Shown here piece by piece: positions 27,759-35,386 of a DNA stretch of 64,000 nt. The translations under genes were made by a program, and so were the position numbers. This DNA is from Clostridiaceae bacterium AM27-36LB (GTDB taxonomy: Bacteria > Bacillota > Clostridia > Lachnospirales > Lachnospiraceae): positions 440,754 to 504,753 of the forward strand of contig QUJQ01000002.1 in NCBI GenBank assembly GCA_003480725.1, in the 5' to 3' direction. Every line of letters begins with the position of its first letter. The stretch's first letter is position 1. The notes below the pieces were generated by a model. The model was not told the origin of the DNA and searched no databases. It saw only the letters and a program-made list of their open reading frames with translations.

Positions 27759-27827
27759 TATTTTCACATAATGTATTCTATTTACATTAAATCTATGAAC
27801 CTATTGTAAACGAACCCTGTGAAAATA
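27759..27827. promoter_or_regulatory. Inverted repeats around the promoter of the zinc ribbon/DUF5685/J cluster
   Basis: TATTTTCACA (27759-27768) is exactly inverted as TGTGAAAATA (27818-27827). Nested inside are TTTACA (27781-27786) and TGTAAA (27805-27810). A candidate minus-strand promoter TTGTAT-16-TACAAT overlaps the right arm. This could be an operator; the regulator is unknown. Confidence 0.4.
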
Positions 27828-27894
27828 CAATGAAATTTTTCTTAAAATTCATATAACCATTCAGAGCCATGCAAATGTTCAAAAAATACGGGAA

Positions 27895-28728
27895 TCAGAG
27901 CCATGCTTTAAGTGCTTCCATCTGTGCACAGGCATCTTTATATCCCAGGTCATAGACCGCTTTCACTTTTTCCGGATTTTTCTCCATGCGACCGATCTGC
28001 GGGTCACGGCTTGGACGGATCACGAAAATCTCTCCTGACTTCTCCATCTCCTCAATCTGATCCATCGTTTCGTTATAAACCTTATAACGCTCCTCCATGG
28101 CCTTTACAAATGCCGGATATTTCCGATATATCCATTTTGCCGGACCAATAGAAGATTTCTTCTTCCGATAACCAGCAGGTCTGGTCAGCACCACGATATT
28201 TTTCTCATAGCCCATCTGCTGAAATGCCCTGATCGGCACACTGTCCGCCACACCTCCATCCAGCAGCTTCATACCTCCTACTTCCACGATCTGCGAAACC
28301 ATCGGCATCGAAGCAGACGCACGCATATAATCGATTTCATCCATCGTGTCCAGCAGAATATATTCCGGTTTCCCTGTCTCCACATTAGTACAACCCACAT
28401 AAAAATCCATGGGCGATTCTGCAAATGCTTTTCGGTCGAATACATCCAGACGATCTGGAAGTTCATGATAACTGAACTCCGTCTCTACCAGATTTCCTGT
28501 CTTCAACAATGAGCGAAAGCTCATAAACCGGGGATTCTTCATATATTTCAGATAGTAGCGGATGCTTCTTCCATGCTGTCCAGACACATAAGAGCATCCA
28601 TGTACCGCACCTGCAGAGACTCCGATGACACCGTCCACCGTGATATTCTGCTCCTGAAATGCATCCAGCACACCAGCGGTATAGATTCCCCGCATGGCTC
28701 CGCCTTCCAATACAAGTCCTTTTTTCAT
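27895..28728 (-). CDS. Patatin-like phospholipase
   Basis: Lipid acyl hydrolase with a Ser-Asp dyad. From MKKGLVLEGGAMRGIYTAGV the protein has 277 residues. The oxyanion loop GGAMRG, the nucleophile motif GVSAG and the aspartate motif DGGVADS are all present, and no signal peptide is seen, so it is cytoplasmic. The chosen ATG lies six bases after GGAAAGGGA; two longer in-frame starts have no proper site. The substrate is not known; bacterial relatives include RssA/YjjU types. Confidence 0.9.
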   Translation of the reverse strand: MKKGLVLEGGAMRGIYTAGVLDAFQEQNITVDGVIGVSAGAVHGCSYVSGQHGRSIRYYLKYMKNPRFMSFRSLLKTGNLVETEFSYHELPDRLDVFDRKAFAESPMDFYVGCTNVETGKPEYILLDTMDEIDYMRASASMPMVSQIVEVGGMKLLDGGVADSVPIRAFQQMGYEKNIVVLTRPAGYRKKKSSIGPAKWIYRKYPAFVKAMEERYKVYNETMDQIEEMEKSGEIFVIRPSRDPQIGRMEKNPEKVKAVYDLGYKDACAQMEALKAWL

Positions 28729-28824
28729 GTTCATTCCCTTTCCGTCAAATCTATCCATAGATACGAAAGGGGACAGCACCGGAAAACGGCCTGTCCCTTA
28801 TCATCATTCTGTGATCTTATGATC

Positions 28825-29850
28825 TTACAGGATCTCTTTGATCCATCCTTCCGGAGCTTTGATACGACCCATCTGGATACCAGTCAGGGTATCATACAGC
28901 TTCTTGGTGATCGGTCCCATCTCTTCCATACCACTCGGCAGACAGATCTCGGTATCATGATCTACAATCTTTCCAACCGGGGAAATAACTGCTGCGGTTC
29001 CGCACAGACCAGCCTCTGCGAAATCTTTCAGCTCGTCTTTTGCAATCCTGCGCTCTTCCACTTCCAGTCCCAGGTACTCTTTTGCAACATACATCAGAGA
29101 ACGACGGGTTACAGACGGAAGAATACTGTTGGACTTCGGAGTTACTACCTTGCCATCCTTGGTCACAAAAATGAAATTAGCTCCACCAGTCTCCTCAACA
29201 TAGGTTCTGGTAGCCGGATCAAGATACATATTCTCATCGAATCCCTTATTGTGAGCATCTACAATGTTGTAAAGGCTCATTGCATAGTTAAGACCGGCTT
29301 TGATATCTCCGGTTCCATGAGGTGCTGCACGGTCCACATCAGATACACGGATGGTGATCGGCTTTGCACCGCCCTTGAAGTACGGTCCAACCGGTGTTAC
29401 GAAGATACGGAACTGATACTCAGTTGCCGGTTTTACACCGATAACCGGATTGATTCCAAACATATACGGACGAATATACAACGTAGCTCCACTGCCATAA
29501 GGTGGAACATAAGCTGCATTTGCTTTTACTACATCAACAACAGCCTGCACGAAACGATCCTCCGGAAATACCGGCATCTGAAGTCTTTTTGCAGAATCTG
29601 CCATACGTTTTGCATTCAGGTCCGGGCGGAAGGTCACGATTCTTCCATCCTCAGTTGTATAGGCTTTGATTCCCTCAAAACAGGTCTGTGCATACTGAAG
29701 TACACATGCGCACTCGCTCATGGTAATCATCGGATCATCACTTAAGGTTCCCTCATCCCATGCTCCATCTTTATAGTTGGCAACAAATCTCTTATCGGTC
29801 GGCATATAGCCAAAGCCTAAGCTACCCCAGTCAATGTTTTTCTTTTCCAT
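28825..29850 (-). CDS. ilvE: Branched-chain amino acid aminotransferase
   Basis: PLP enzyme that makes leucine, isoleucine and valine from their keto acids. The 341 residues belong to the class IV aminotransferases (BCAT type II): FEGIKAYTTEDG, YIRPYMFG, the PLP lysine K184 in GTGDIKAGLNYA, and EETGGANFIFV. The ATG at 29850 follows AGGAAG by nine bases; the adjacent GTG is less likely. It has a strong promoter of its own. No T-box or CodY box was recognised upstream. Confidence 0.95.
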   Translation of the reverse strand: MEKKNIDWGSLGFGYMPTDKRFVANYKDGAWDEGTLSDDPMITMSECACVLQYAQTCFEGIKAYTTEDGRIVTFRPDLNAKRMADSAKRLQMPVFPEDRFVQAVVDVVKANAAYVPPYGSGATLYIRPYMFGINPVIGVKPATEYQFRIFVTPVGPYFKGGAKPITIRVSDVDRAAPHGTGDIKAGLNYAMSLYNIVDAHNKGFDENMYLDPATRTYVEETGGANFIFVTKDGKVVTPKSNSILPSVTRRSLMYVAKEYLGLEVEERRIAKDELKDFAEAGLCGTAAVISPVGKIVDHDTEICLPSGMEEMGPITKKLYDTLTGIQMGRIKAPEGWIKEIL

Positions 29851-29910
29851 CACATTTTACTTCCTTTCCTATGTGTATAGACCATGTCTGCGATGACTTT
29901 ATCTTGCTTT

Positions 29911-29939
29911 ATGATACGCTTTTCACACTGTAGTGTCAA
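29911..29939 (-). promoter_or_regulatory. Promoter of ilvE
   Basis: A perfect TTGACA (minus strand, 29934-29939) and TATCAT (29911-29916) have a 17-base spacer. It lies inside the apparent 3' end of the preceding small reading frame. Confidence 0.7.
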
Positions 29940-30213
29940 GAAGTAAGTGGAGATAAAGTGAATCTGATGTTGGACAATTTCCACACGCCACCTCTATCGA
30001 CAACCATACAAAAAGTGGCAGACTATCTTGTTTTCCATAAGATAATCTGCCGCTTCTGCGATCTTCCTGTTTTAACTTGTTACGGTTGTAGGCTTTCCCG
30101 TTTGGAACAGTTCTGGTCACCGGATTGAACGTTCCCCAGGTTCCTCTCTGTTTTGCATAAAACTCTTTTTGCTTTTTCTTCGACTGCTTGTCGATGGGAA
30201 TAAATTTGTCCAT
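29923..30213 (-). CDS. Small basic hypothetical protein with possibly spurious C-terminal extension
   Basis: From the ATG at 30213 (GGAGGAAAATACA upstream) 96 residues are open. The first half, MDKFIPIDKQSKKKQKEFYA then RGTWGTFNPVTRTVPNGKAY, is Lys-rich and looks like a small conserved Firmicute protein with a NPVTR core. The second half (SLPLFVWLSIEVACGNC onward) reads through a terminator-like hairpin at 30010-30055 and into the ilvE promoter. That suggests the original stop was lost or a frameshift occurred; in another frame the sequence stops shortly after the hairpin. Function unknown. Confidence 0.6.
   Translation of the reverse strand: MDKFIPIDKQSKKKQKEFYAKQRGTWGTFNPVTRTVPNGKAYNRNKLKQEDRRSGRLSYGKQDSLPLFVWLSIEVACGNCPTSDSLYLHLLLDTTV
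30010..30055 (-). terminator. Terminator-like hairpin inside the 29.9-kb reading frame
   Basis: Three stem blocks (AAG, GGCAGA, TATCTT, each with its complement, 30013-30029 with 30039-30055) separated by two single mismatches are followed by five T on the minus strand. It lies in the 3' half of the small open frame. Confidence 0.7.
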
Positions 30214-30384
30214 TGTATTTTCCTCCATATAAAATGTGATGATTGTGGTTCTCTTAGTATATTCTCTTGCTTGATGAAAAACAATAGTTTCCGCAAACAT
30301 ATTCTCTTATTACATCCTTGTCTCATTCATCGTGGTCATGTTATCATAATTACAGAAATCTTGTTCCATTTGAGGTATTTACAG

Positions 30385-30777
30385 ATGAAAAAATTGGGTT
30401 ATATCTTGATTGCTTTTGTTTTTATATTCGCAATGCTGTTTCTTTCATTTTCAGACACAGCTTCCACTTCAGAGCCAGCGCAAGAAATCAGTGAATCGCA
30501 AAACGTAGAAATCATGTATGGCACTATCGAAAACACGCTGCCAGACCCGGAGCTAAATGATTCCACGTATAACAGCGTGTATCTTCACACAAATACAACA
30601 GACTACGACTGTGGCATGACGTTGGCTGAACTCAATGAAAAATTCGGTTCAGATCTGTCATATGGCAATTATGTGTCTGTAACTGCGGAGATTTCTACTG
30701 AAGAGATCTATCCACAACGGATCGTATTGTACTCTGTCATAAAACTTCAGACGCTCCCGTCCGCGACCAATGATTGA
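30385..30777 (+). CDS. Small membrane-anchored protein, paralog A of a three-member family
   Basis: 130 residues: an N-terminal hydrophobic helix (YILIAFVFIFAMLFLSF), then an exported domain with GTIENTLPDPELNDS, MTLAELNEKFGSDLSYGNYV and EEIYPQRIVLYSV. The domain aligns by eye with the two following genes on the opposite strand, sharing TL.E.N.KF/Y...YG and a final IxP..I...SV. TGAGGT lies eight bases before the ATG. A short beta-rich, possibly OB-like fold is a guess. Function unknown. Confidence 0.75.
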   Translation: MKKLGYILIAFVFIFAMLFLSFSDTASTSEPAQEISESQNVEIMYGTIENTLPDPELNDSTYNSVYLHTNTTDYDCGMTLAELNEKFGSDLSYGNYVSVTAEISTEEIYPQRIVLYSVIKLQTLPSATND

Positions 30778-30798
30778 ATTGCTGGCCAGCCAGAAAAT

Positions 30799-31170
30799 CT
30801 ACAACCACTCCGGCACCTTTAGAATAAAAATAGGCTTAAAATATGCCGGACATATCAATCTCCAATCCTGCCAATGATACAGGATTACTCTGTCCCCAAA
30901 TTCATACTTGCCCGAAAACTTTTCATTGAATTCCTGTAAGGTATATCCAAGGTAAGCAACATTTCTTCCTGGTGTTTTGCCTTCTTCTGCAAGATCAATA
31001 TAAACATTTTCATACCTTGCATCTGAATACTCCGTGTCATTTGTCAGAACCCCAAATGCAAATGATGTTTTTACTACCAGAAAAAATATAATTGGAACTG
31101 CCACAATCAAAAAATCAATTATAAAAAGTGTTTTTAATCTTTTTCTGTATCTCTGCTCTTCTTTCCTCAT
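30799..31170 (-). CDS. Small membrane-anchored protein, paralog B
   Basis: 123 residues: a basic N-terminus (MRKEEQRYRKRLK), one helix (LFIIDFLIVAVPIIFFLVV) and an exported domain with YTLQEFNEKFSGKYEFGDRV, matching paralogs A and C at the TLxEFNEK...FGD core. The C-terminus is more diverged (CPAYFKPIFILKVPEWL). AGGAG precedes the ATG by seven bases. It converges on paralog A and follows paralog C on the same strand with a 90-base gap. Function unknown. Confidence 0.72.
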   Translation of the reverse strand: MRKEEQRYRKRLKTLFIIDFLIVAVPIIFFLVVKTSFAFGVLTNDTEYSDARYENVYIDLAEEGKTPGRNVAYLGYTLQEFNEKFSGKYEFGDRVILYHWQDWRLICPAYFKPIFILKVPEWL

Positions 31171-31260
31171 GCTCGTTCTCCTGTCAAAATATCCAATTTA
31201 CCGATTTGAAATATTTTATCTGAGAAACGTATACAAGTTGTATGACAGGCTTCCAATCCT

Positions 31261-31632
31261 TCAATCTGTACTTACCGAAAGAATCGTTATCTCTGCTGGA
31301 AAAATTTCATAAGTAAACACTTCACACTCTGCGGTTATACTATCACCATAATCAAGGTTCAAGTCATACTTCTGGTTGATCTCATCCAATGTTTCTCCAC
31401 CAGGAGAATAATAATCATATTCACCACATTTGATTGAAAAAAATCTCTGTGAAACATTCGCATAATCTGATGATACAATTCCAGTCAGAGTTTCCAGGCG
31501 GGCATTATCATCTATCGCTGGTGTCTTATCGTGTCTGATATTCACTCTTGTCATGAATATCATAAATACCAGAATCATAATAATAAAAATTATCGTACAA
31601 ATCTGACTTGTGTATTTACGGATTATTTTCAT
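31261..31632 (-). CDS. Small membrane-anchored protein, paralog C
   Basis: 123 residues: an N-terminal helix (ICTIIFIIMILVFMIFM), then a domain with LETLTGIVSSDYANV, ETLDEINQKYDLNLDYGDSI and YEIFPAEITILSV. It is the closest relative of paralog A by eye. It begins 46 bases after the first Rpn gene and is probably on the same transcript, so it may be the downstream partner of that gene. Function unknown. Confidence 0.72.
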   Translation of the reverse strand: MKIIRKYTSQICTIIFIIMILVFMIFMTRVNIRHDKTPAIDDNARLETLTGIVSSDYANVSQRFFSIKCGEYDYYSPGGETLDEINQKYDLNLDYGDSITAECEVFTYEIFPAEITILSVSTD

Positions 31633-31678
31633 ATTCCAAAAGCCCTCACTAAAATTTCAACTCCAAAGCAACTATACT

Positions 31679-32701
31679 TTATTTCCAGTATTGCTTCATA
31701 TATTTCCCAGCATCTTCCTGGCTCAGATGACATCTCATTTCCACCTGAAACTGAGTATTATCATATGTTCCTCCCAGTTCCTGACATACTTCTATCATAT
31801 TTCTGATTCCCCATACCTTTTCCTGTGCAACACGCTCCATTCCTTGCTTAAGACCGCGTTCCATTCCCTGTTCCAGTCCACGCTCCATTCCTTCTGCAAT
31901 CATCTGATCTACGGCTCCACACATATTGATTCCTCCATCTTCATTTTGTACATTTTCTTTCAGTTCCAGCATTCGTTTGTCCAAGAAGTTCCACATTACG
32001 TCATAGGTATCTTCTTCGATATTTTCAATCTCCGGTATGGTTTTCAATACTTTCTTTAAAGTCGGTAAATTATCCCGATATTTGATTGTCAAAAACATGG
32101 TTGCAATATCTTTTGGAAATTCAAGCAGACGCTCATCCGGTGTATGACACACATCCAACACATGAATTTGATAATCAGGAATATAGTTTCTAAATTTTTT
32201 CGGGACTTCAGAAAAATCCAGCAGTCCGTGCAGATTTTTTGCTGCGTTCCATGGTTCTTCTCCCATATACAATACTAATGTGATAACCGGTATCAATCTG
32301 TCTTCTTTCTTGATCGGTGATAGTTCCACTTTCTTTTTTCCAGATTTTGCGACATTTTCTGTTTTTCTTTCAGATGCAATCCTCTGAATCTGATCTTTAT
32401 ATTCCAGCGCATCATAGTCCATCACCCTCACCGGCATAGAATAGTCTACAAATGACTGAAGTTCCGTTCCAATCATAAGAACTACTTTAACTTTCCCAAT
32501 CTCTTTAAAAACATCCCGGTAACGGCTTCTTATTCTGGCAGTTCTTCCGCTTCCGGTCTTTCCTGTGAAACGGATATTTTTCGGTTTGATCTGTGCCTCA
32601 TCAATTTCTTTTTCTCCTTGACAGATCCATCCATTGACCAGCCATGCAAAATGTCTTGCATCTTCATAATAAGCAATCATTGGTTCTTCTTTTTTTCCCA
32701 T
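31679..32701 (-). CDS. Rpn family PD-(D/E)XK nuclease/putative transposase, copy 1
   Basis: 340 residues from MGKKEEPMIAYYEDARHFAW. Members of this family (PDDEXK/Rpn, once called transposase_31) include RecA-independent recombination-promoting nucleases. The core block IGTELQSFVDYSMPVRVMDY corresponds to the family's Glu-Gln active-site strand. The C-terminus has three MERG-type repeats (GMERGLEQ, GMERGLKQ, GMERVAQ). The start is fixed by the identical leader and GGGGG site shared with copy 2. It differs from copy 2 at about 30 positions plus a 15-residue insertion. Whether it acts in defence, recombination or mobility is open. Confidence 0.88.
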   Translation of the reverse strand: MGKKEEPMIAYYEDARHFAWLVNGWICQGEKEIDEAQIKPKNIRFTGKTGSGRTARIRSRYRDVFKEIGKVKVVLMIGTELQSFVDYSMPVRVMDYDALEYKDQIQRIASERKTENVAKSGKKKVELSPIKKEDRLIPVITLVLYMGEEPWNAAKNLHGLLDFSEVPKKFRNYIPDYQIHVLDVCHTPDERLLEFPKDIATMFLTIKYRDNLPTLKKVLKTIPEIENIEEDTYDVMWNFLDKRMLELKENVQNEDGGINMCGAVDQMIAEGMERGLEQGMERGLKQGMERVAQEKVWGIRNMIEVCQELGGTYDNTQFQVEMRCHLSQEDAGKYMKQYWK

Positions 32702-32853
32702 AATCCCCCTTCGGCGATTCTGGAAAATATATAATATTGTGCCCATATTTTCAAACTCTCCAGTTCGCCTTTATTCAGTTTTTTCTTTCTGAAAACTCGG
32801 CGAATCGCCGGATATGCTTACACATAAGAATCTCAGATGTTAGTATTATTCTA
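32702..32853 (-). ncRNA. Conserved structured 5' leader of Rpn copy 1
   Basis: Between the -10 and the ATG the transcript carries four complementary segments: 1, CGGCGA (32810-32805); 2, TCGCCG (32803-32798); 3, GGCGA with CTGGA (32769-32759); 4, TCCAG with TCGCC (32724-32713), directly before the AAGGGGG ribosome site. Pairings 1:2 plus 3:4, or 2:3 plus 1:4, exclude each other. A TTCAG/CTGAA hairpin lies between 2 and 3. The same segments occur in copy 2. Regulatory function is inferred from this architecture. Confidence 0.55.
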
Positions 32854-32876
32854 TGATACTTTTAGTTGTTTGTCAA
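32848..32876 (-). promoter_or_regulatory. Promoter of Rpn copy 1
   Basis: TTGACA (minus strand, 32871-32876) and TAGAAT (32848-32853) have a 17-base spacer, about 147 bases before the ATG. Conserved in copy 2, where the -10 is TAAAAT. Confidence 0.75.
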
Positions 32877-32899
32877 TTACTTATTTAAAATTATAATGA

Positions 32900-32936
32900 G
32901 AAACAAGGAGTTGCCTCACCTCAAAGCAACTCCCTT
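32900..32936 (-). terminator. Terminator-like hairpin after the 33-kb lipoprotein gene
   Basis: AAGGAGTTGC (32905-32914) pairs with GCAACTCC and following bases (32926-32936), with an 11-base loop, just past the lipoprotein stop. The downstream tract is only moderately T-rich. Confidence 0.5.
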
Positions 32937-32941
32937 CCGCC

Positions 32942-34159
32942 TCACTTTATTTTACAATGATATTCCTGATTCCATACTTTTCCTACTTTGTCGATCCTGA
33001 CCGCCACAATCTCCGGAACCGTCTCTGCTTCGGAGTATGTAAGTGTCAGTTCCTGCCGAAGTTCTGCAAGTTCTCCATCTACGTACATCGCAGGTGGAAA
33101 TGTGCTTCCTTTCAGCGAAAATGTTGTTGGATCTCCCTGAGATTTCAATTCACCCCAGCTCGCATTGATTGATAACAACTCTGTATCTTTTTCTAGTGTT
33201 TCTGGTTCTACATAGAGGATCACTTCTGTCGAAACCTTATTTTCTCCGTCATCATCCTGACTTTCTTTTTTCCTGCGCTCGACTTTTCCAATGTGGTAGG
33301 TGTCTTTTCCAGCAAAAAAGGATACATCAACATTTTCTGTTCCATCCACCGCCGGAACAGGAATTTCCACGATTGGTCCATCTTCTCCCATATCCGCCAC
33401 CAAAGAAATACCCAGAATCTTCAGTTCATATCCGATGTCTTCTGATGCCTTCACCGTTGCCTCAAAACTACTGCTTCCTTCAATACCTGACTGCTTCCAT
33501 TGAATAAATCCATCCTTTTTCACATCTTCCGGTGTCACCGGTTCTTTCATCGGTCGTCCCATCTGCCAGATATCGTCTGAAGTTCCCCACGCATGCAGCT
33601 TGAGAGTCTCATCATCCTCCCAGGTTCCCTGAAATACCCATGTCCGCCCATTGTGTGTTACCGGTGTTCCAATCTCTTTCAGGCTGTTATACTCCGGTAC
33701 TGATGTCATATGAATCGTTGCTGTCTGATCAAACAGATTCAACATATATTGATCCTGCGGAGTAATGCTGCGATACTCCTGTTCCACAGTCAGTTGTTTC
33801 TGTTCCTCATCATAGTTGCAATAACGGGAAAGTGATGTCAGTTTACTTTTCTCCTCATCCTGTACACTCAGGAACTGATCTGCCTGCTCCCAGTCATCTG
33901 CATCTGATGAATAATCTGCAACTATTTTCACATGAAGGAATCCATCCTTCCAGACAACATATTCCATCGTGGCACTTCCATATTCCGTATCCAGTTCCTG
34001 CATCGGATTTTTCGCTTCATATAGTTCCTCCTCTGTATTGCAGATTCCCAACGCCGGATGAAACTTGAAAGAAGTTTCTGACCTTGCACAGGCGGTCATT
34101 GCCAGTAATACTCCGACCAAGACCACACCTGCTGCTATCATTTTCCTGTTATCTGCCAT
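32942..34159 (-). CDS. Putative lipoprotein of unknown function, 405 residues
   Basis: From MADNRKMIAAGVVLVGVLLA the protein has a lipoprotein signal with the lipobox LLAMTAC, then a large acidic extracytoplasmic region with no recognised domain (TWEDDETLKLHAWGTSDDIW; a duplicated-looking beta-rich pattern). The chosen ATG follows GGAGGAGTCTT; a longer frame reaches back into the Rpn gene and is rejected. It starts 20 bases after Rpn copy 2, so the two are co-transcribed. Paralog C occupies the same position after Rpn copy 1. Confidence 0.82.
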   Translation of the reverse strand: MADNRKMIAAGVVLVGVLLAMTACARSETSFKFHPALGICNTEEELYEAKNPMQELDTEYGSATMEYVVWKDGFLHVKIVADYSSDADDWEQADQFLSVQDEEKSKLTSLSRYCNYDEEQKQLTVEQEYRSITPQDQYMLNLFDQTATIHMTSVPEYNSLKEIGTPVTHNGRTWVFQGTWEDDETLKLHAWGTSDDIWQMGRPMKEPVTPEDVKKDGFIQWKQSGIEGSSSFEATVKASEDIGYELKILGISLVADMGEDGPIVEIPVPAVDGTENVDVSFFAGKDTYHIGKVERRKKESQDDDGENKVSTEVILYVEPETLEKDTELLSINASWGELKSQGDPTTFSLKGSTFPPAMYVDGELAELRQELTLTYSEAETVPEIVAVRIDKVGKVWNQEYHCKIK

Positions 34160-34179
34160 AAGACTCCTCCTCTCCGAAT

Positions 34180-35157
34180 CTATTTCCAATACTGTTTCAT
34201 ATATCTTTCCGCTTCTTCCTGACTCAGATTGTATTTCATTTCCACCTGAAACTGCACATTATCATATGATGTGCCCAGTTCCTGACATACTTCTATCAGA
34301 TTTTTTATTCCACGTTCTGTTCCCTGCGCCAGTCCACGCTCCATTCCTTCTGCAATCATCTGATCTACGGCTCCACACATATTGATTCCTCCATCTTCAT
34401 TTTGTACATTTTCTTTCAGTTCCAGCATCCGTTTATCTAAAAAGTTCCACATCACATCATAGGTATCTTCTTCGATATTTTCAATCTCCGGTATGGCTTT
34501 CAACACTTTCTTTAAAGTCGGCAAATTATCCCGGTATTTAATCGTCAGAAACATGGTTGCAATATCTTTTGGGAATTCCAGCAGACGATCATCTGGTGTG
34601 TGACACACATCCAGCACATGAATCTGATAATCAGGAATATAAGTTTTGAATCTTTCCGGGACTTCGGAAAAATCCAGCAATCCGTGCAGATTTTTTGCTG
34701 CGTTCCACGGTTCTTCTCCCATATACAGTACTAATGTGATAACCGGTATCAATCTGTCCTCTTTCTTGATCGGTGACAATGCTACTTTCTTTTTTCCAGA
34801 TTTTACGGCATTTTCTGTTTTTCTCTCAGATGCTATTTTCTGAATCTGATCTTTATATTCCAGCGCATCATAGTCCATCACCCGCACCGGCATAGAATAG
34901 TCTACAAATGACTGAAGTTCTGTTCCAATCATAAGAACTATTTTAACTTTCCCGATCTCTTTAAATACATCCCGGTAGCGGCTTCTCATTCTGGTCGTTC
35001 TTCCGCTTCCGGTCTTTCCTGTCAGACGAATATTTTTCGGTTTGATCAGTGCCTCATCGATTTCTTTTTCTCCTTGACAGATCCATCCATTGACCAGCCA
35101 TGCAAAATGTCTTGCATCTTCATAATAAGCAATCATTGGTTCTTCTTTTTTTCCCAT
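34180..35157 (-). CDS. Rpn family PD-(D/E)XK nuclease/putative transposase, copy 2
   Basis: 325 residues, near-identical to copy 1 (same MGKKEEPMIAYYEDARHFAW start, same IGTELQSFVDYSMPVRVMDY core). It has fewer MERG-type repeats at the C-terminus (GMERGLAQGTERG) and ends in the same MKQYWK. Both copies are intact, so neither is an obvious pseudogene. It is followed after 20 bases by a lipoprotein gene. The family was formerly annotated as transposase, but no terminal inverted repeats or target duplications were found. Confidence 0.88.
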   Translation of the reverse strand: MGKKEEPMIAYYEDARHFAWLVNGWICQGEKEIDEALIKPKNIRLTGKTGSGRTTRMRSRYRDVFKEIGKVKIVLMIGTELQSFVDYSMPVRVMDYDALEYKDQIQKIASERKTENAVKSGKKKVALSPIKKEDRLIPVITLVLYMGEEPWNAAKNLHGLLDFSEVPERFKTYIPDYQIHVLDVCHTPDDRLLEFPKDIATMFLTIKYRDNLPTLKKVLKAIPEIENIEEDTYDVMWNFLDKRMLELKENVQNEDGGINMCGAVDQMIAEGMERGLAQGTERGIKNLIEVCQELGTSYDNVQFQVEMKYNLSQEEAERYMKQYWK

Positions 35158-35386
35158 AATCCCCCTTCGGCGATTCTGGAAAATATTTCATAACTGCCCC
35201 TGCTTTCAGCATATCGTGATTTTATCACTCAATAATTTCGCCGTTCGTCAAGAGAGAGCAAGTTCTCTCTGACTCACTTTCGCTCATTATATCCAGCTCG
35301 CCTTTATTCAGTTTTTTCCTTCTGAAAACTCGGCGAATCGCCGGATATGCTTATGCATAAGAATCTCAGATGTTAGTTTTATTTTA
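35158..35386 (-). ncRNA. Conserved structured 5' leader of Rpn copy 2
   Basis: Same segments as copy 1: palindromic 1:2 unit at 35343-35331, segment 3 (GGCGA, G, CTGGA) at 35302-35292, segment 4 (TCCAG, AA, TCGCC) at 35180-35169 beside the ribosome site. The extra loop sequence contains two small hairpins of its own (GTGAT/ATCAC and AGAGAGA/TCTCTCT). Stems kept while the loop length changes support an RNA structure. Together with 35387-35518 this makes a 361-base gene-free stretch. Confidence 0.55.

Larger units (their letters stand above)
31679..32876 (-). repeat. Duplicated Rpn cassette, copy 1 (promoter to stop)
   Basis: Highly similar to 34180-35409. Similarity begins at the -35 box and stops at the stop codon; flanks on both sides are unrelated. 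Copy 1 is longer in the coding region (45 bases) and shorter in the leader than copy 2. By eye, nucleotide identity is high across most of the unit. Confidence 0.85.

Noticed and set aside
28573..29745. A 390-codon plus-strand open frame opposite ilvE and the patatin gene.
   Set aside because: It spans two real genes in antisense and their gap, has no motif and no ribosome binding site.
31679..35157. The two Rpn copies as an insertion sequence or composite transposon.
   Set aside because: No terminal inverted repeats or target-site duplications were found at the edges of either copy, and the similarity ends at the promoter and the stop codon. They are kept as a duplicated cassette instead.
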